Positions 19,872 to 29,218 of a stretch of 64,000 nt of DNA are shown here, piece by piece. Made by a program: the position numbers and the translations under genes. This DNA is from Borrelia recurrentis A1 (GTDB taxonomy: Bacteria; Spirochaetota; Spirochaetia; Borreliales; Borreliaceae). Position 1 is the stretch's first letter; each line of letters opens with the position of its first letter. Where the stretch lies: the NCBI RefSeq assembly GCF_000019705.1, contig NC_011244.1:186001-250000 (forward strand), written 5' to 3'. The notes beneath the pieces were generated by a model. The model saw only the letters and a program-made list of their open reading frames with translations, ran no database searches and was not told the origin of the DNA.

Positions 19872-20705
19872 ATGACAATACAAGAAGTAATAAAAAATGC
19901 AAAGAAATATAATTTAAGCACTATTGAAATTCTACTACTACTTGAAAAAATACTAAATATTAATAAAGAACTAATCTTTGCAAATACAAATAAAAATCTA
20001 ACACAACAAGAAGAATATAAATTGTTTTCTCAAATAAAAAATATAAAATCAGGAATCCCCATACACTATATACTTGGAACAAAAGAATTTATGGGAATCA
20101 AATTCTATATAAACAAACACGTACTAATTCCTAGAGATGATACAGAATGTTTAGTAGAAGAAGCCTTGATTCAAATAAAAAAAAACAATTTAAGTAAAAT
20201 TCTAGATTTATGTTGTGGAAGTGGATGTATTGGATTAACAATTGCATATTATCTTAAACAAAAAGTAACACTAGCCGATATTTCGGCGCAAGCTTTAAAA
20301 GTATCATTAAAAAATACACAAAGACTAAATTTAACAAATCATATAGAAATAAAACGTTCAAATCTGTTAAAATACATAGGTAAAAAGTTTGAGCTAATAA
20401 TAACTAATCCTCCTTACTTAACTAAAGATGAACTTAGAATAAAGGAAAAATTAGCAAAAGAACCAAGAATAGCACTCTTAGGATTTGGACAAGATGGACT
20501 TAAAATTGCAAAAAAAATAATCAAACAGGCAAAATACAAATTAACTAAAAATGGACTCTTAATATTAGAAATGGCTCCGTGGCAAAAAAAATCTCTAGAA
20601 AAGTTTGCAATACAAGAAGGTTTCACATATTTAAAAACTATATATGATATTGAAAATCGAGAAAGAGCATTACTTTTAAGGATAAAACATGATACAAGTC
20701 TATGA
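19872..20705 (+). CDS. prmC: Release factor glutamine N5-methyltransferase
   Basis: A 277-residue SAM-dependent methyltransferase (HemK/PrmC) that methylates the GGQ glutamine of release factors. SAM loop ILDLCCGSGCIGLTIAYYL is near residue 115, and the catalytic NPPY motif appears in LIITNPPYLTKDEL. It follows prfA by 10 bases and overlaps the start of rel by 17 bases. There is no clear ribosome site before its ATG, which suggests coupling to prfA. Confidence 0.96.
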   Translation: MTIQEVIKNAKKYNLSTIEILLLLEKILNINKELIFANTNKNLTQQEEYKLFSQIKNIKSGIPIHYILGTKEFMGIKFYINKHVLIPRDDTECLVEEALIQIKKNNLSKILDLCCGSGCIGLTIAYYLKQKVTLADISAQALKVSLKNTQRLNLTNHIEIKRSNLLKYIGKKFELIITNPPYLTKDELRIKEKLAKEPRIALLGFGQDGLKIAKKIIKQAKYKLTKNGLLILEMAPWQKKSLEKFAIQEGFTYLKTIYDIENRERALLLRIKHDTSL

Positions 20706-22692
20706 AATTGCATACTTACTTAAAATAAATGATATTGATAAATTAAAAAATATTTTTAAAAAAACTGTAGATAATACTTATCAAGATGACATTCAAAAAA
20801 AATTAATATTTAAATCTCTTGAAATATCAGAGCAATTACACTACGGACAATATAGAGAGAGCAAAGAACCATATGTAATTCACCCAATAATGGTTGCACT
20901 ATTTCTTATAAAATTTCAGTTGGATTTTAAAACAATAATAGCTGGTTTACTACATGATGTTTTAGAAGACACAAGTGTTCAAAAAGAAGAAATCATTAAA
21001 GAATTTGATCAAGAAGTTTTCAGTTTAATTGATGGGGTAACCAAAATTCATGATTTGCACAATAAAACAAGAGCAATCAAAGAAGCAAATACAATCTCAA
21101 AAATGTTTTTTGCAATGACTCATGACATTAGAATAATAATAATAAAACTTGCAGATAAATTACATAACATGGCAACGCTTTCTCACTTACCTAAAAATCG
21201 AAGAGAAAGAATTGCAAGAGATTGTCTTGCAACTTACGTACCAATTGCAGAAAGACTTGGTATCTCATCTCTTAAAATATATCTTGAAGATTTATCATTA
21301 AAATATCTTTATCCAAAAGAATATAAAGAAATAAAAAATTTTTTATCCGCAACAAAAATAGAAAGAGAAAAAAAATTATATAAAGGAAAATTAATAATAG
21401 AAAAAGAACTCAAAAAAATTGGAATTGACGTCACAATCACAGTGCGTTCAAAACATTTTTACTCAATATTTAGAAAAATGAAAACAAGAAATAACAATAT
21501 TTCTCAAATTTTTGATACTTTGGGAATAAGAATAATTTGCAAGAAACAAAAAGAATGTTACGAAATACTAGAAATCGTACATAAAGTTTGGAAACCAATA
21601 CCTGGAAGACTTAAAGACTATATAGCCATTCCTAAAGAAAATAAATATCAATCTCTACATACAACTGTCAGAATACCTGAAGATAATCAATTAATCGAAA
21701 TACAAATTAGAACAGAAGAAATGGATAAAATTGCAAAATATGGTGTTGCTGCCCACTGGCTTTATAAAGAAAAAGTTGAATTAAAAGCTGATGACATATC
21801 ATTTATCAATCGAATTAAAAAATGGCAACAAGAATCGGCCAATAAAAATCAATACTCAATGCACGATATACATAAGGAACTTCTAAATACATTTATATAT
21901 GTCTATACACCAGAAGGAGAAATAGTCGAACTTCCATTTGGTTCAAACTCAATTGACTTTGCATATACAATACATACAGATATTGGAGATCAAGCACTTT
22001 ATGCAAAAATCAATGGCAAAATTAGTTCATTAACCAAACCATTAAAAAACGAACAAATTGTTGAAATATTCACATCTGAAGAAGCAAAACCTGATGTAAT
22101 TTGGTTAAATAGCGTTAGAACAAAAAAAGCACGTTCAAAAATTAGATCTTGGCTTAATAAAAATGACAATACAATATTTGTAGACAATAACATAATTGCA
22201 TATTTGATTGGAGAAAATAAAGAACAAAAAAGACTATTTAGTCTATTTAAATCTCTAACAAAATCTAAACTCAAAAGCATTACAACAGCTTCTGATTGTA
22301 ACCCATTAACAGGTGAAGATATTATTGGTTTAATACAAAAAGATACAATCGTGGTTCATAAAGAAAATTGTAAAGAAATCACATATCAGAAAAAAAACCA
22401 TCTTGTAGAAGTAGAATGGGAAGCAACACCAACAAGAAAAGTGTATCATATTATAATATTTTTAAAAAATTTAAAAGATCTCTTTAATTACCTAGATAAT
22501 CTCTTTACAACATTTGATGTAAGACTTATTAGTGAAAAAATAGAAGACTGTGGAAATGAACACGGAATAATAAATATTATAATATTATCAAACCATAAAA
22601 ATGTATCAATGATTTTTAATTCACTTAAAGAAAATCCTAATGTACTTCAAATAATGCAAGTGGAAGAAGACATAAAAAACTATGACAATTAA
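20689..22692 (+). CDS. rel: Bifunctional (p)ppGpp synthetase/hydrolase Rel
   Basis: A 667-residue RelA/SpoT homologue. The N-terminal hydrolase has an intact HD motif (GLLHDVLEDT). The synthetase region carries GRLKDYIAIPKENKYQSLHT and IQIRTEEMDKIAKYGVAAHW. A TGS domain (YVYTPEGEIVELPFGSNSIDFAY) and a shortened C-terminal regulatory part follow. Both catalytic halves look intact, in line with a single dual-function stringent-response enzyme in Borrelia. AAGGA precedes the ATG inside the end of prmC, and the next gene overlaps its end by 11 bases. Confidence 0.96.
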   Translation: MIQVYEIAYLLKINDIDKLKNIFKKTVDNTYQDDIQKKLIFKSLEISEQLHYGQYRESKEPYVIHPIMVALFLIKFQLDFKTIIAGLLHDVLEDTSVQKEEIIKEFDQEVFSLIDGVTKIHDLHNKTRAIKEANTISKMFFAMTHDIRIIIIKLADKLHNMATLSHLPKNRRERIARDCLATYVPIAERLGISSLKIYLEDLSLKYLYPKEYKEIKNFLSATKIEREKKLYKGKLIIEKELKKIGIDVTITVRSKHFYSIFRKMKTRNNNISQIFDTLGIRIICKKQKECYEILEIVHKVWKPIPGRLKDYIAIPKENKYQSLHTTVRIPEDNQLIEIQIRTEEMDKIAKYGVAAHWLYKEKVELKADDISFINRIKKWQQESANKNQYSMHDIHKELLNTFIYVYTPEGEIVELPFGSNSIDFAYTIHTDIGDQALYAKINGKISSLTKPLKNEQIVEIFTSEEAKPDVIWLNSVRTKKARSKIRSWLNKNDNTIFVDNNIIAYLIGENKEQKRLFSLFKSLTKSKLKSITTASDCNPLTGEDIIGLIQKDTIVVHKENCKEITYQKKNHLVEVEWEATPTRKVYHIIIFLKNLKDLFNYLDNLFTTFDVRLISEKIEDCGNEHGIINIIILSNHKNVSMIFNSLKENPNVLQIMQVEEDIKNYDN

Positions 22693-24925
22693 GATACTAT
22701 TCTTAATTTTAATAAATATATCCATTTTACATAAAACAATAAACGCAGATGAAAGAAAACAATATAACGAACAAATAATAACACATATCACAAAAATCAA
22801 TATGCTAAATAAATCTTTAGATAAAATAGAAAGAATAAAAAACACGTATAATTATATAAAAAAATACTTTATAGAAAATCAAATTCAATATAAAGAACAT
22901 TCACTCCAAGAAATTGGATTTATTGGATACTCACATAAAGCAATTCACACAAAAATAAAAGGAAAAGAAAAAACCATTTATAACATAATTATACCAATAG
23001 AAACACAATACAAGTTAAAAAATAATCTAGCAATTGCCATTGCTATTACATTAATAAATAATTTCAAGAACAAAGAAATTAAAAACAGCATAAATATCTA
23101 TTTTATAGAAGATGATTCACATAAACAAATATCAACAATAAATAGCAGATTATTATTAAACAGTAATACTTTTGAAAAAGATATAAATACAATATATTTA
23201 ATGTTAAATGAAGATAAAAGAAACAACTTAATAGAATTTAAAAATCAATCAAATATAATAAACTCAAAAACAAATTTAAGTTTTTTAAAAAACTCCATAA
23301 AAACATTTGAAAATAATAAAGTAAATTTCAGCGTATCAAAAATAACAAATAAAAATATTAATGAAATATATAATTTATATCTAAAAGAAAAAATTCCAAT
23401 TTTAATCATAAGCAACAATAGAGAACATTCTCTTTTAAAATATATAAAAGAAAATAATCCTTATGATATTTATAAAGCAATAGAAGAAACAATTAAAACT
23501 GAAAACAATATTCAAAATGAAGATACACTACACTATGTTATTATCAACACTATATTTAAAAAATGGATTATAAATGAAATTACACTTATCATAGCTATAT
23601 ATGCCACTTATAACTTTATTATATTAATAATGATTATAAGATTCAAAAAAACCAGCATCATACTAAGAAAAACAAAAGAGAATTATCATAAAATTATAAA
23701 ACTATTTTCTATATTATTCTTAAGCTCATATCTTTCTATACTATTTACAAATAAAATGCTATTTGCATATGAAAATATTATAGATTATGATATTATAAAT
23801 CCAGTATATTTGGTAAATTTTTTTCTAACCTTATTTAACTTCAATCTAATGTTCTACTTTGCATACAATTATAAAATACATCTAAACTTAAAAGAACTTA
23901 AATACTTAGCAATATCAACTTCCATAGTTGAGTTTATCATAGTGTTATATATCAAAATAGAATTTATTTTAATTACTATACTCAAGAATATATTAATACT
24001 AATGATTCCTAATAAAATAAAAATCTTAAAAAAATTAATAATAATATTCATTTGGGTAATAAATCTTATATTAATAACATCAATACAAACAACTTTAATG
24101 ATATCAAGACCTATTGAACTAAGCTATTTTATAGCAATATCACTATTCTCAGCAATACTCGCCAATATTGTAGAACATTTAAAACACAAAACTACAACAA
24201 TAAAACAAGAATTTCAAAAATCAGAAAAGATCGAATTTATAATTCTTCTCTTAATAATTGCCATCATCATAATTTCATACGACATAGAAAAAATTGCAAC
24301 AATAAAAATATCCCAAACAATAAGCTTCCCAGAACATAAAAATGAAATTAATGTCAAATACTTACAAGACAACAAAAATACAATTCAACTCTCAATAAAA
24401 GATCTCAATTTAAAATTAGATAAAAATCAAACACAAATAAAAAAGGAAACCAAAATACAAGAAAAATTAATAGACGTATCTTTTCAAAAAATAGACGCAG
24501 CAGAGCGATCGATTTATACAATTAAAATCACCACAACAAAAATTGCAGAACAAATTCATTTGTACCTAGAAAATGCATCTGAACTCATTGTATATCAAAG
24601 TAATACACCATACAAAATAGTATCTAACAATATAATATTCACAGCAAATAATATCAAAAGCAATATAACAAACATAACCTTCACAATTAAGTGCAAAGAA
24701 GACATTAAATATAATGCTTTTGCCTACTTTGATACTAATAAAAATGAAGTCAAAATATACGATCAAAAAACAAAAAAAGAAATAAAAAATATCAATATAG
24801 ATTATTCATACACAATCAAACATTCAGGAATACTTCCAAAATCATCAAAACAAGATTTAGACCCCTTTTTTAAACTTCAAAATGATAAAGAAATTGAAAA
24901 ATTACAAAATTTAAATTTAAACTAA
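22682..24925 (+). CDS. Large membrane protein with a degenerate M28-peptidase-like ectodomain
   Basis: A 747-residue protein: signal peptide about residues 1-22, an extracytoplasmic domain to about 295, roughly eight or nine membrane segments from 300 to 540, and a beta-rich C-terminal domain to the end. Residues about 75-145 follow the order of M28 metallopeptidases, with a strand, a helix-rich AIAIAITLINNF segment and then INIYFIEDD in place of the usual FVFFGAEE. The histidine and aspartate metal ligands are missing. That relationship is inference. It overlaps rel by 11 bases and its end overlaps convergent ddl by four. Confidence 0.65.
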   Translation: MTIKILFLILINISILHKTINADERKQYNEQIITHITKINMLNKSLDKIERIKNTYNYIKKYFIENQIQYKEHSLQEIGFIGYSHKAIHTKIKGKEKTIYNIIIPIETQYKLKNNLAIAIAITLINNFKNKEIKNSINIYFIEDDSHKQISTINSRLLLNSNTFEKDINTIYLMLNEDKRNNLIEFKNQSNIINSKTNLSFLKNSIKTFENNKVNFSVSKITNKNINEIYNLYLKEKIPILIISNNREHSLLKYIKENNPYDIYKAIEETIKTENNIQNEDTLHYVIINTIFKKWIINEITLIIAIYATYNFIILIMIIRFKKTSIILRKTKENYHKIIKLFSILFLSSYLSILFTNKMLFAYENIIDYDIINPVYLVNFFLTLFNFNLMFYFAYNYKIHLNLKELKYLAISTSIVEFIIVLYIKIEFILITILKNILILMIPNKIKILKKLIIIFIWVINLILITSIQTTLMISRPIELSYFIAISLFSAILANIVEHLKHKTTTIKQEFQKSEKIEFIILLLIIAIIIISYDIEKIATIKISQTISFPEHKNEINVKYLQDNKNTIQLSIKDLNLKLDKNQTQIKKETKIQEKLIDVSFQKIDAAERSIYTIKITTTKIAEQIHLYLENASELIVYQSNTPYKIVSNNIIFTANNIKSNITNITFTIKCKEDIKYNAFAYFDTNKNEVKIYDQKTKKEIKNINIDYSYTIKHSGILPKSSKQDLDPFFKLQNDKEIEKLQNLNLN

Positions 24926-26016
24926 CTCTCTAACCTAGTAAAATCAATTTTATCCTTACGCTTTTTATAACTCTCAAAAGCTAAAGTGATTAATTTATCA
25001 ACCAAACTCTCATAACTAAGACCATCATGTTCACACATTTTAGCAAACATAGAAATATCTGTAAAACCTGGAATTGTATTTACTTCATTAACATAGAGTA
25101 AATTGGTATCTTTTGATATCAAAAAATCAATCCTTGCCATGCCTCTAAGTTCCAAATATTTATAAGTTAAAAATGCATATTCTTTAATATCTAATAAATG
25201 TTTCATATCAAGATGAGCAGGGATATTAAACACAATTGAATCTCCAGGAACAGTAGAATACTTAGCATCATAATCATAAAATATAAAATCCTGCACAACA
25301 ATTTCACCGGGTGTAAATATTTTAATCTGATCATTTCCAATAACAGCACATTCAATTTCTCTTGCTTTAATAAATTTTTCTACAACAACTGTCAAATCAT
25401 ATTCAAAAGCTTCTTCAATATATTTTTCAATCTGAGAAACATTATATGCAACATTAATTCCAATTGAAGAACCTAATACAGAAGGCTTCACAATTACAGG
25501 ATAATTTAATTTATTATTTATATCCTCTTTTATTCCCTCTTTATTTAAAATATAATCATCCTTTTTAAATCCAATAAAAGAGACTACAGGAATATTAAAA
25601 CTTTTAAGCAAAACCTTACAGAAATATTTATTAATAGAAATAGCACTTCCTAAAATACCAGCACCAACACAAGGAATATCCATCATCTTTACAAATCCCT
25701 GAATAGCACCATCCTCACCTGTTCTTCCATGAATAATAGGAAATATAACATCTATCTCAAGAGATTTATTATTTACAAATATCCCACAACCAGGAATAAA
25801 ATTAACAATAGAAGTAGTATGTCTTTTAATCAATTCAGCGCTACTGGGAACAGAATCTAACAAATACCAAATTCCAGTAACTTTATCAACAAAAATCGAA
25901 AATACATTATACTTATCAAGTTTCAAAAGAGATGAATAAATCCCATAAGCAGATCTAAGAGAAATTTCATGTTCAAAAGAAACTCCTCCAAATATTAACA
26001 TAAGATTTTTTTTCAT
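24922..26016 (-). CDS. ddl: D-alanine--D-alanine ligase
   Basis: A 364-residue ATP-grasp ligase. Visible motifs are FGGVSFEHEISLRS at the N-terminus, IHGRTGEDGAIQGF near residue 95, VKPSVLGSSIGIN, and the C-terminal EVNTIPGFTDISMF. It makes the D-Ala-D-Ala dipeptide for peptidoglycan in the cytoplasm. It follows murE by four bases with AGGGG before the ATG, so two steps of stem-peptide synthesis are co-expressed. Confidence 0.96.
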   Translation of the reverse strand: MKKNLMLIFGGVSFEHEISLRSAYGIYSSLLKLDKYNVFSIFVDKVTGIWYLLDSVPSSAELIKRHTTSIVNFIPGCGIFVNNKSLEIDVIFPIIHGRTGEDGAIQGFVKMMDIPCVGAGILGSAISINKYFCKVLLKSFNIPVVSFIGFKKDDYILNKEGIKEDINNKLNYPVIVKPSVLGSSIGINVAYNVSQIEKYIEEAFEYDLTVVVEKFIKAREIECAVIGNDQIKIFTPGEIVVQDFIFYDYDAKYSTVPGDSIVFNIPAHLDMKHLLDIKEYAFLTYKYLELRGMARIDFLISKDTNLLYVNEVNTIPGFTDISMFAKMCEHDGLSYESLVDKLITLAFESYKKRKDKIDFTRLES

Positions 26017-26020
26017 AACA

Positions 26021-27547
26021 CTAACCCCTATTTCCCAAACTTAAAATAATATCTTTAATAACCGCTTGTTCATCCCAAAAAATACTTTTATCTTTATAGA
26101 TTATTGAACTTTCATGTCCCTTTCCAAGAGTAACCACCAAATCGTCACTACATGCAATATTTATTGCTTTTTCAATTGCACATTTTCTATCAGGAATAAA
26201 AAACAAATCTCTATTTAAGGTTTTTGTCACAATTCCTTCCGCAATATCTCTAATTATTTGCATAGAATCCTCACCTCTTGGATCCTCATCACAAAGTATT
26301 ATTACATCTGAATACTCATCTGCAATTTCTCCCTGCAACCTTCTCTTAAGAATATCTCTCTCCCCAGCAGAACCAAAAACAGAAATTAAACGCTTCTTTG
26401 CAAGTCGTTTAAATATAGGAAACATTTTAAGAAAAGCACCTGGGGTATGTGCATAATCAACAATTAAAGAAAAATCTTGGCCAAAATTAATATCTTGCAT
26501 GCGTCCATAAAGACTCTCAATATTAATAAGCTTACAAATAAGTTTTGAAATATCAACATTCATAATTTGACTAACAACAATTAAGGCAGCCATAACATTT
26601 TCAACATTAAAACTACCCGTTAAATTAACTCTAGCAGCATATTTAGTTTTATTATGATAAAACTCAAATTCAGTAAAACCCATTTGTTCATTAATCTTAC
26701 TTATAAAAAAATCAGCCTTTTCATTTTTCAAACTATAGGTATAAGTCCTATTAATAGAATTCATAAACACAGAAAAATGATTATCATCCATATTGATAAT
26801 ACCAAAACCACCATGAGAATTTGCAGAATAAAAAAGATTAAGCTTGGCTCTTAAATAATTCTGCATCGTACCATGAAATTCAAGATGTTCATGACTGATA
26901 TTAGTCAAAACAGCAACAGAATATTCAATATCAAGAAGCCTTGATGTCCTATCATCAAGACCATGAGAAGTTGATTCAATAATAGCATATTCAACATTAT
27001 TAGCAACCATTTTACTGAGAACTAAATGAATTTCTGTTGATTCTGGAGTAGACTGCCTATAGGGATTTTTCACTAAAGCACCACTTCCATCTTCAAGAAA
27101 CACTGTTGAGATAAACCCAACTTTAGCACCCATAGACTTTAATAAAGTATAAATATAAAAACAAACAGAACTCTTACCATCAGTTCCTGTAACACCAATA
27201 ATTTTAAGCTTTTTTGAGGGCTCATCATAAAAAACATGAGCAAAATTTGACATAAATCTTTTTATATTACAAGGATCAACTTTAATATACGTTACGTTGG
27301 AATCATAAAAATCAATATCATTAGTATGAACAATAACATTACTACCTCGTTGAATTGCTGATTCAATAAATTTTTGACCATTAAAATACAGCCCAGGAAG
27401 AGCAAAAAAAACGAAATTAAATGAAACACATCTTGAATCATATGCAAGTCCCAATATTTCCACTTCACAAGACCCTATAATTTTCTGTATCAAATTTTGA
27501 TTTAATCTAAATAAAACATCATTAAGTACTTTTCTATTCATATTCAT
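26021..27547 (-). CDS. murE: UDP-MurNAc-tripeptide synthetase MurE
   Basis: A 508-residue Mur ligase. ATP loop GVTGTDGKSSVCFY near residue 113, the central NISHEHLEFHGT and TTTpE-like QSTPESTEIH are present. The residue-selecting loop reads D-E-D-P-R-G-E-D where DAP-adding enzymes have DNPR. Borrelia peptidoglycan is known to contain ornithine at position 3, so this enzyme probably adds L-ornithine, but motif reading alone cannot prove it. The start is ATG 27547 or the in-frame ATG two codons later; no Shine-Dalgarno is present. Confidence 0.95.
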   Translation of the reverse strand: MNMNRKVLNDVLFRLNQNLIQKIIGSCEVEILGLAYDSRCVSFNFVFFALPGLYFNGQKFIESAIQRGSNVIVHTNDIDFYDSNVTYIKVDPCNIKRFMSNFAHVFYDEPSKKLKIIGVTGTDGKSSVCFYIYTLLKSMGAKVGFISTVFLEDGSGALVKNPYRQSTPESTEIHLVLSKMVANNVEYAIIESTSHGLDDRTSRLLDIEYSVAVLTNISHEHLEFHGTMQNYLRAKLNLFYSANSHGGFGIINMDDNHFSVFMNSINRTYTYSLKNEKADFFISKINEQMGFTEFEFYHNKTKYAARVNLTGSFNVENVMAALIVVSQIMNVDISKLICKLINIESLYGRMQDINFGQDFSLIVDYAHTPGAFLKMFPIFKRLAKKRLISVFGSAGERDILKRRLQGEIADEYSDVIILCDEDPRGEDSMQIIRDIAEGIVTKTLNRDLFFIPDRKCAIEKAINIACSDDLVVTLGKGHESSIIYKDKSIFWDEQAVIKDIILSLGNRG

Positions 27548-27646
27548 AAAGTTTACAAAAATAAAATTTATTTTTATATAAAAATTTCAAAAGAGAATAG
27601 CCAAAAAATCAATTATTATTTAAACTATAAAAGTAAAAAAAGACTG

Positions 27647-27675
27647 TTTACAATTCAAATATTTTTTTATAAACT
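27647..27675 (+). promoter_or_regulatory. Promoter of tRNA-Cys
   Basis: TTTACA (27647-27652), a 17-base spacer and TAAACT (27670-27675). Transcription would start around 27682, ten bases before the mature tRNA 5' end. The gap at 27548-27691 otherwise holds only the upstream region of murE. Confidence 0.5.
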
Positions 27676-27691
27676 AACTAATGTTTCATAT

Positions 27692-27764
27692 GGCGCTGTA
27701 CCCAAGTGGCTAAGGGAAAAGTCTGCAAAACTTTGATTCGCCGGTTCGAATCCGGTCGGCGCCT
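27692..27764 (+). tRNA. tRNA-Cys (GCA)
   Basis: A 73-base cloverleaf. The seven-pair acceptor stem (GGCGCTG with CGGCGCC) includes one T-G pair. The anticodon loop holds GCA in CTGCAAA, and the T arm has GGTTCGAATCC. The discriminator base is T and CCA is not encoded, so it must be added enzymatically. Confidence 0.95.
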
Positions 27765-27776
27765 TGTAAACAAGGC
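27761..27776 (+). other. Hairpin overlapping the tRNA-Cys 3' end
   Basis: GCCTTG-TAAA-CAAGGC is a perfect six-pair stem with a four-base loop. Its left arm is the last bases of the tRNA acceptor plus the discriminator. No T-run follows, so it is not a standard terminator. It would compete with folding of the mature tRNA 3' end in the precursor. Confidence 0.5.
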
Positions 27777-27852
27777 TTAAAGGTCAATGTGTTTTTTATA
27801 AAGGCAAACAAAATTAAAGACAATGATTTTAAGATAAATTAAAATAATAACT

Positions 27853-29094
27853 ATGTTAGAATTAATCATTATATTAATACTTATAATATTATCGGCAATT
27901 TTCTCAGCATCAGAAACAGCCTATACATCATTAAGCCTCATCCAACTTCAAGACATAAAGAAAAAAGGAAAATTAGGAACAGTAGTATACAATTTATCAC
28001 AAAACCCATCAAAACTCGTCACAACAATTTTAATTGGCAATAATATTGCTAATATAACAGCAAGCACTCTGACAACAAAATTTGTTCTTGATAAATATGG
28101 CAATAATTCTCTTGCATTCTCAACTGGAATCATAACAATAATAGTACTCATCTGTTCAGAAATATTTCCTAAACAGATTGCAATCCTAAATAATGAGAGT
28201 ATAGTCTTATATACCTCTATTTTTATTAAAACATTAACAATAATATTCACACCAGCAATATACATAATTAATGGAATAGTCAAAATTTTATTAAATCTAT
28301 GCAAAATAACAACAAATCAAAAAATAACTAAAGATAGTATAAAAAACATGTTGTCTTTAGCAGAAAAATTAGGAATTTTAGAAAATGATGACAGAATATT
28401 CATGCAAAAAATGCTAAATATAGGAGAAGTTAGGGCATCTGAAATTATGACACATAGAACAGAAGTATTTTCGCTTTCAAGTACATCAAAATTAAAAGAT
28501 AAAATTAAATTAATTAAAAAAGAAGGATATTCAAGAATTCCCATATATAAAGGCCAAAATAGAGAACAAATAATAGGAATCTTAATAACTAAAGATTTAA
28601 TCGAAATAAGTAAAAAAAAACTTGAAAAAAATATTATTAAATTCATAAAACCTGCTGTTTTTGTACAGCAAAATAAAAGAATAAAAGACATATTAGACAT
28701 CATGAGACAAAAACAAAAAATAATGGCAATTGTTATTGATGAGTACGGTGGATTTTCAGGAATACTCACAGTAGAAGACATAATGGAAAAAATTTTCGGT
28801 GCAATATTTGATGAATATGATTTCGAAGAGAAAAAACAACTCATTACTAAAAAAGACGATAACATTTACTTAATATCAGGAGAAACAACATTTGATGAAA
28901 TTGAAGAAACAGTGGGAATTAAAATTCAACATAAAGACTACATTAATACAATGGGAGGATACATCATGGACTTACTTGACAAAATACCTACAAAAGGAGA
29001 ACAGGTTAATACAGAACACGGAGAATATCTCATAGAAGAAATTCAAAACCATAAAATAAAAAAAATAACATTTAAAAAAATTCAAAAGGAATGA
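27853..29094 (+). CDS. CNNM/CorC-family CBS-domain membrane protein (hemolysin-like)
   Basis: A 413-residue protein with an N-terminal DUF21 membrane domain of about four segments (SAIFSASETAYTS near residue 18 is typical), a tandem CBS pair (about 195-320, with RIPIYKGQ and VIDEYGGFSGILTVEDIMEKI) and a C-terminal CorC/HlyC domain. Such proteins are linked to magnesium and cobalt efflux or homeostasis; the 'hemolysin' label is historical. It stands alone between tRNA-Cys and hflK. No good Shine-Dalgarno is visible before its ATG. Confidence 0.9.
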   Translation: MLELIIILILIILSAIFSASETAYTSLSLIQLQDIKKKGKLGTVVYNLSQNPSKLVTTILIGNNIANITASTLTTKFVLDKYGNNSLAFSTGIITIIVLICSEIFPKQIAILNNESIVLYTSIFIKTLTIIFTPAIYIINGIVKILLNLCKITTNQKITKDSIKNMLSLAEKLGILENDDRIFMQKMLNIGEVRASEIMTHRTEVFSLSSTSKLKDKIKLIKKEGYSRIPIYKGQNREQIIGILITKDLIEISKKKLEKNIIKFIKPAVFVQQNKRIKDILDIMRQKQKIMAIVIDEYGGFSGILTVEDIMEKIFGAIFDEYDFEEKKQLITKKDDNIYLISGETTFDEIEETVGIKIQHKDYINTMGGYIMDLLDKIPTKGEQVNTEHGEYLIEEIQNHKIKKITFKKIQKE

Positions 29095-29174
29095 ATATTT
29101 GGAAAAATTGTCTATTAAGTAAAGTTCAATGTAAACATAAAATACACCTTATAAAAAATATTAGGGGATTAATC

Positions 29175-29192
29175 ATGAAATACATATTTTAA
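29175..29192 (+). CDS. Candidate five-codon leader ORF before hflK
   Basis: ATG-AAA-TAC-ATA-TTT-TAA encodes M-K-Y-I-F. An AGGGGA lies about eight bases upstream, a better ribosome site than many real genes here have, and a TATAAA near 29150 could serve as -10. The stop is about 25 bases before the hflK ribosome site. The peptide resembles the first residues of hflC (M-K-Y-I-L). It may be a leader peptide or chance. Confidence 0.3.
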   Translation: MKYIF

Positions 29193-29218
29193 AATATAGT
29201 AATAAAAAGGGAGGAAAA

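Noticed and set aside
24922-24925. Four-base overlaps between convergent genes as signs of damage
   Set aside because: Short convergent overlaps also occur at csrA/tsaB and dus/serS; all proteins are full length, so this is genome compaction.
28317-28865. Long minus-strand open frame of 182 codons opposite the CorC-like gene, and a similar one at 29173-29796
   Set aside because: Their F/I/L/S-rich composition is what the complement of K/N/I-rich genes gives; the plus-strand genes have clear domains.
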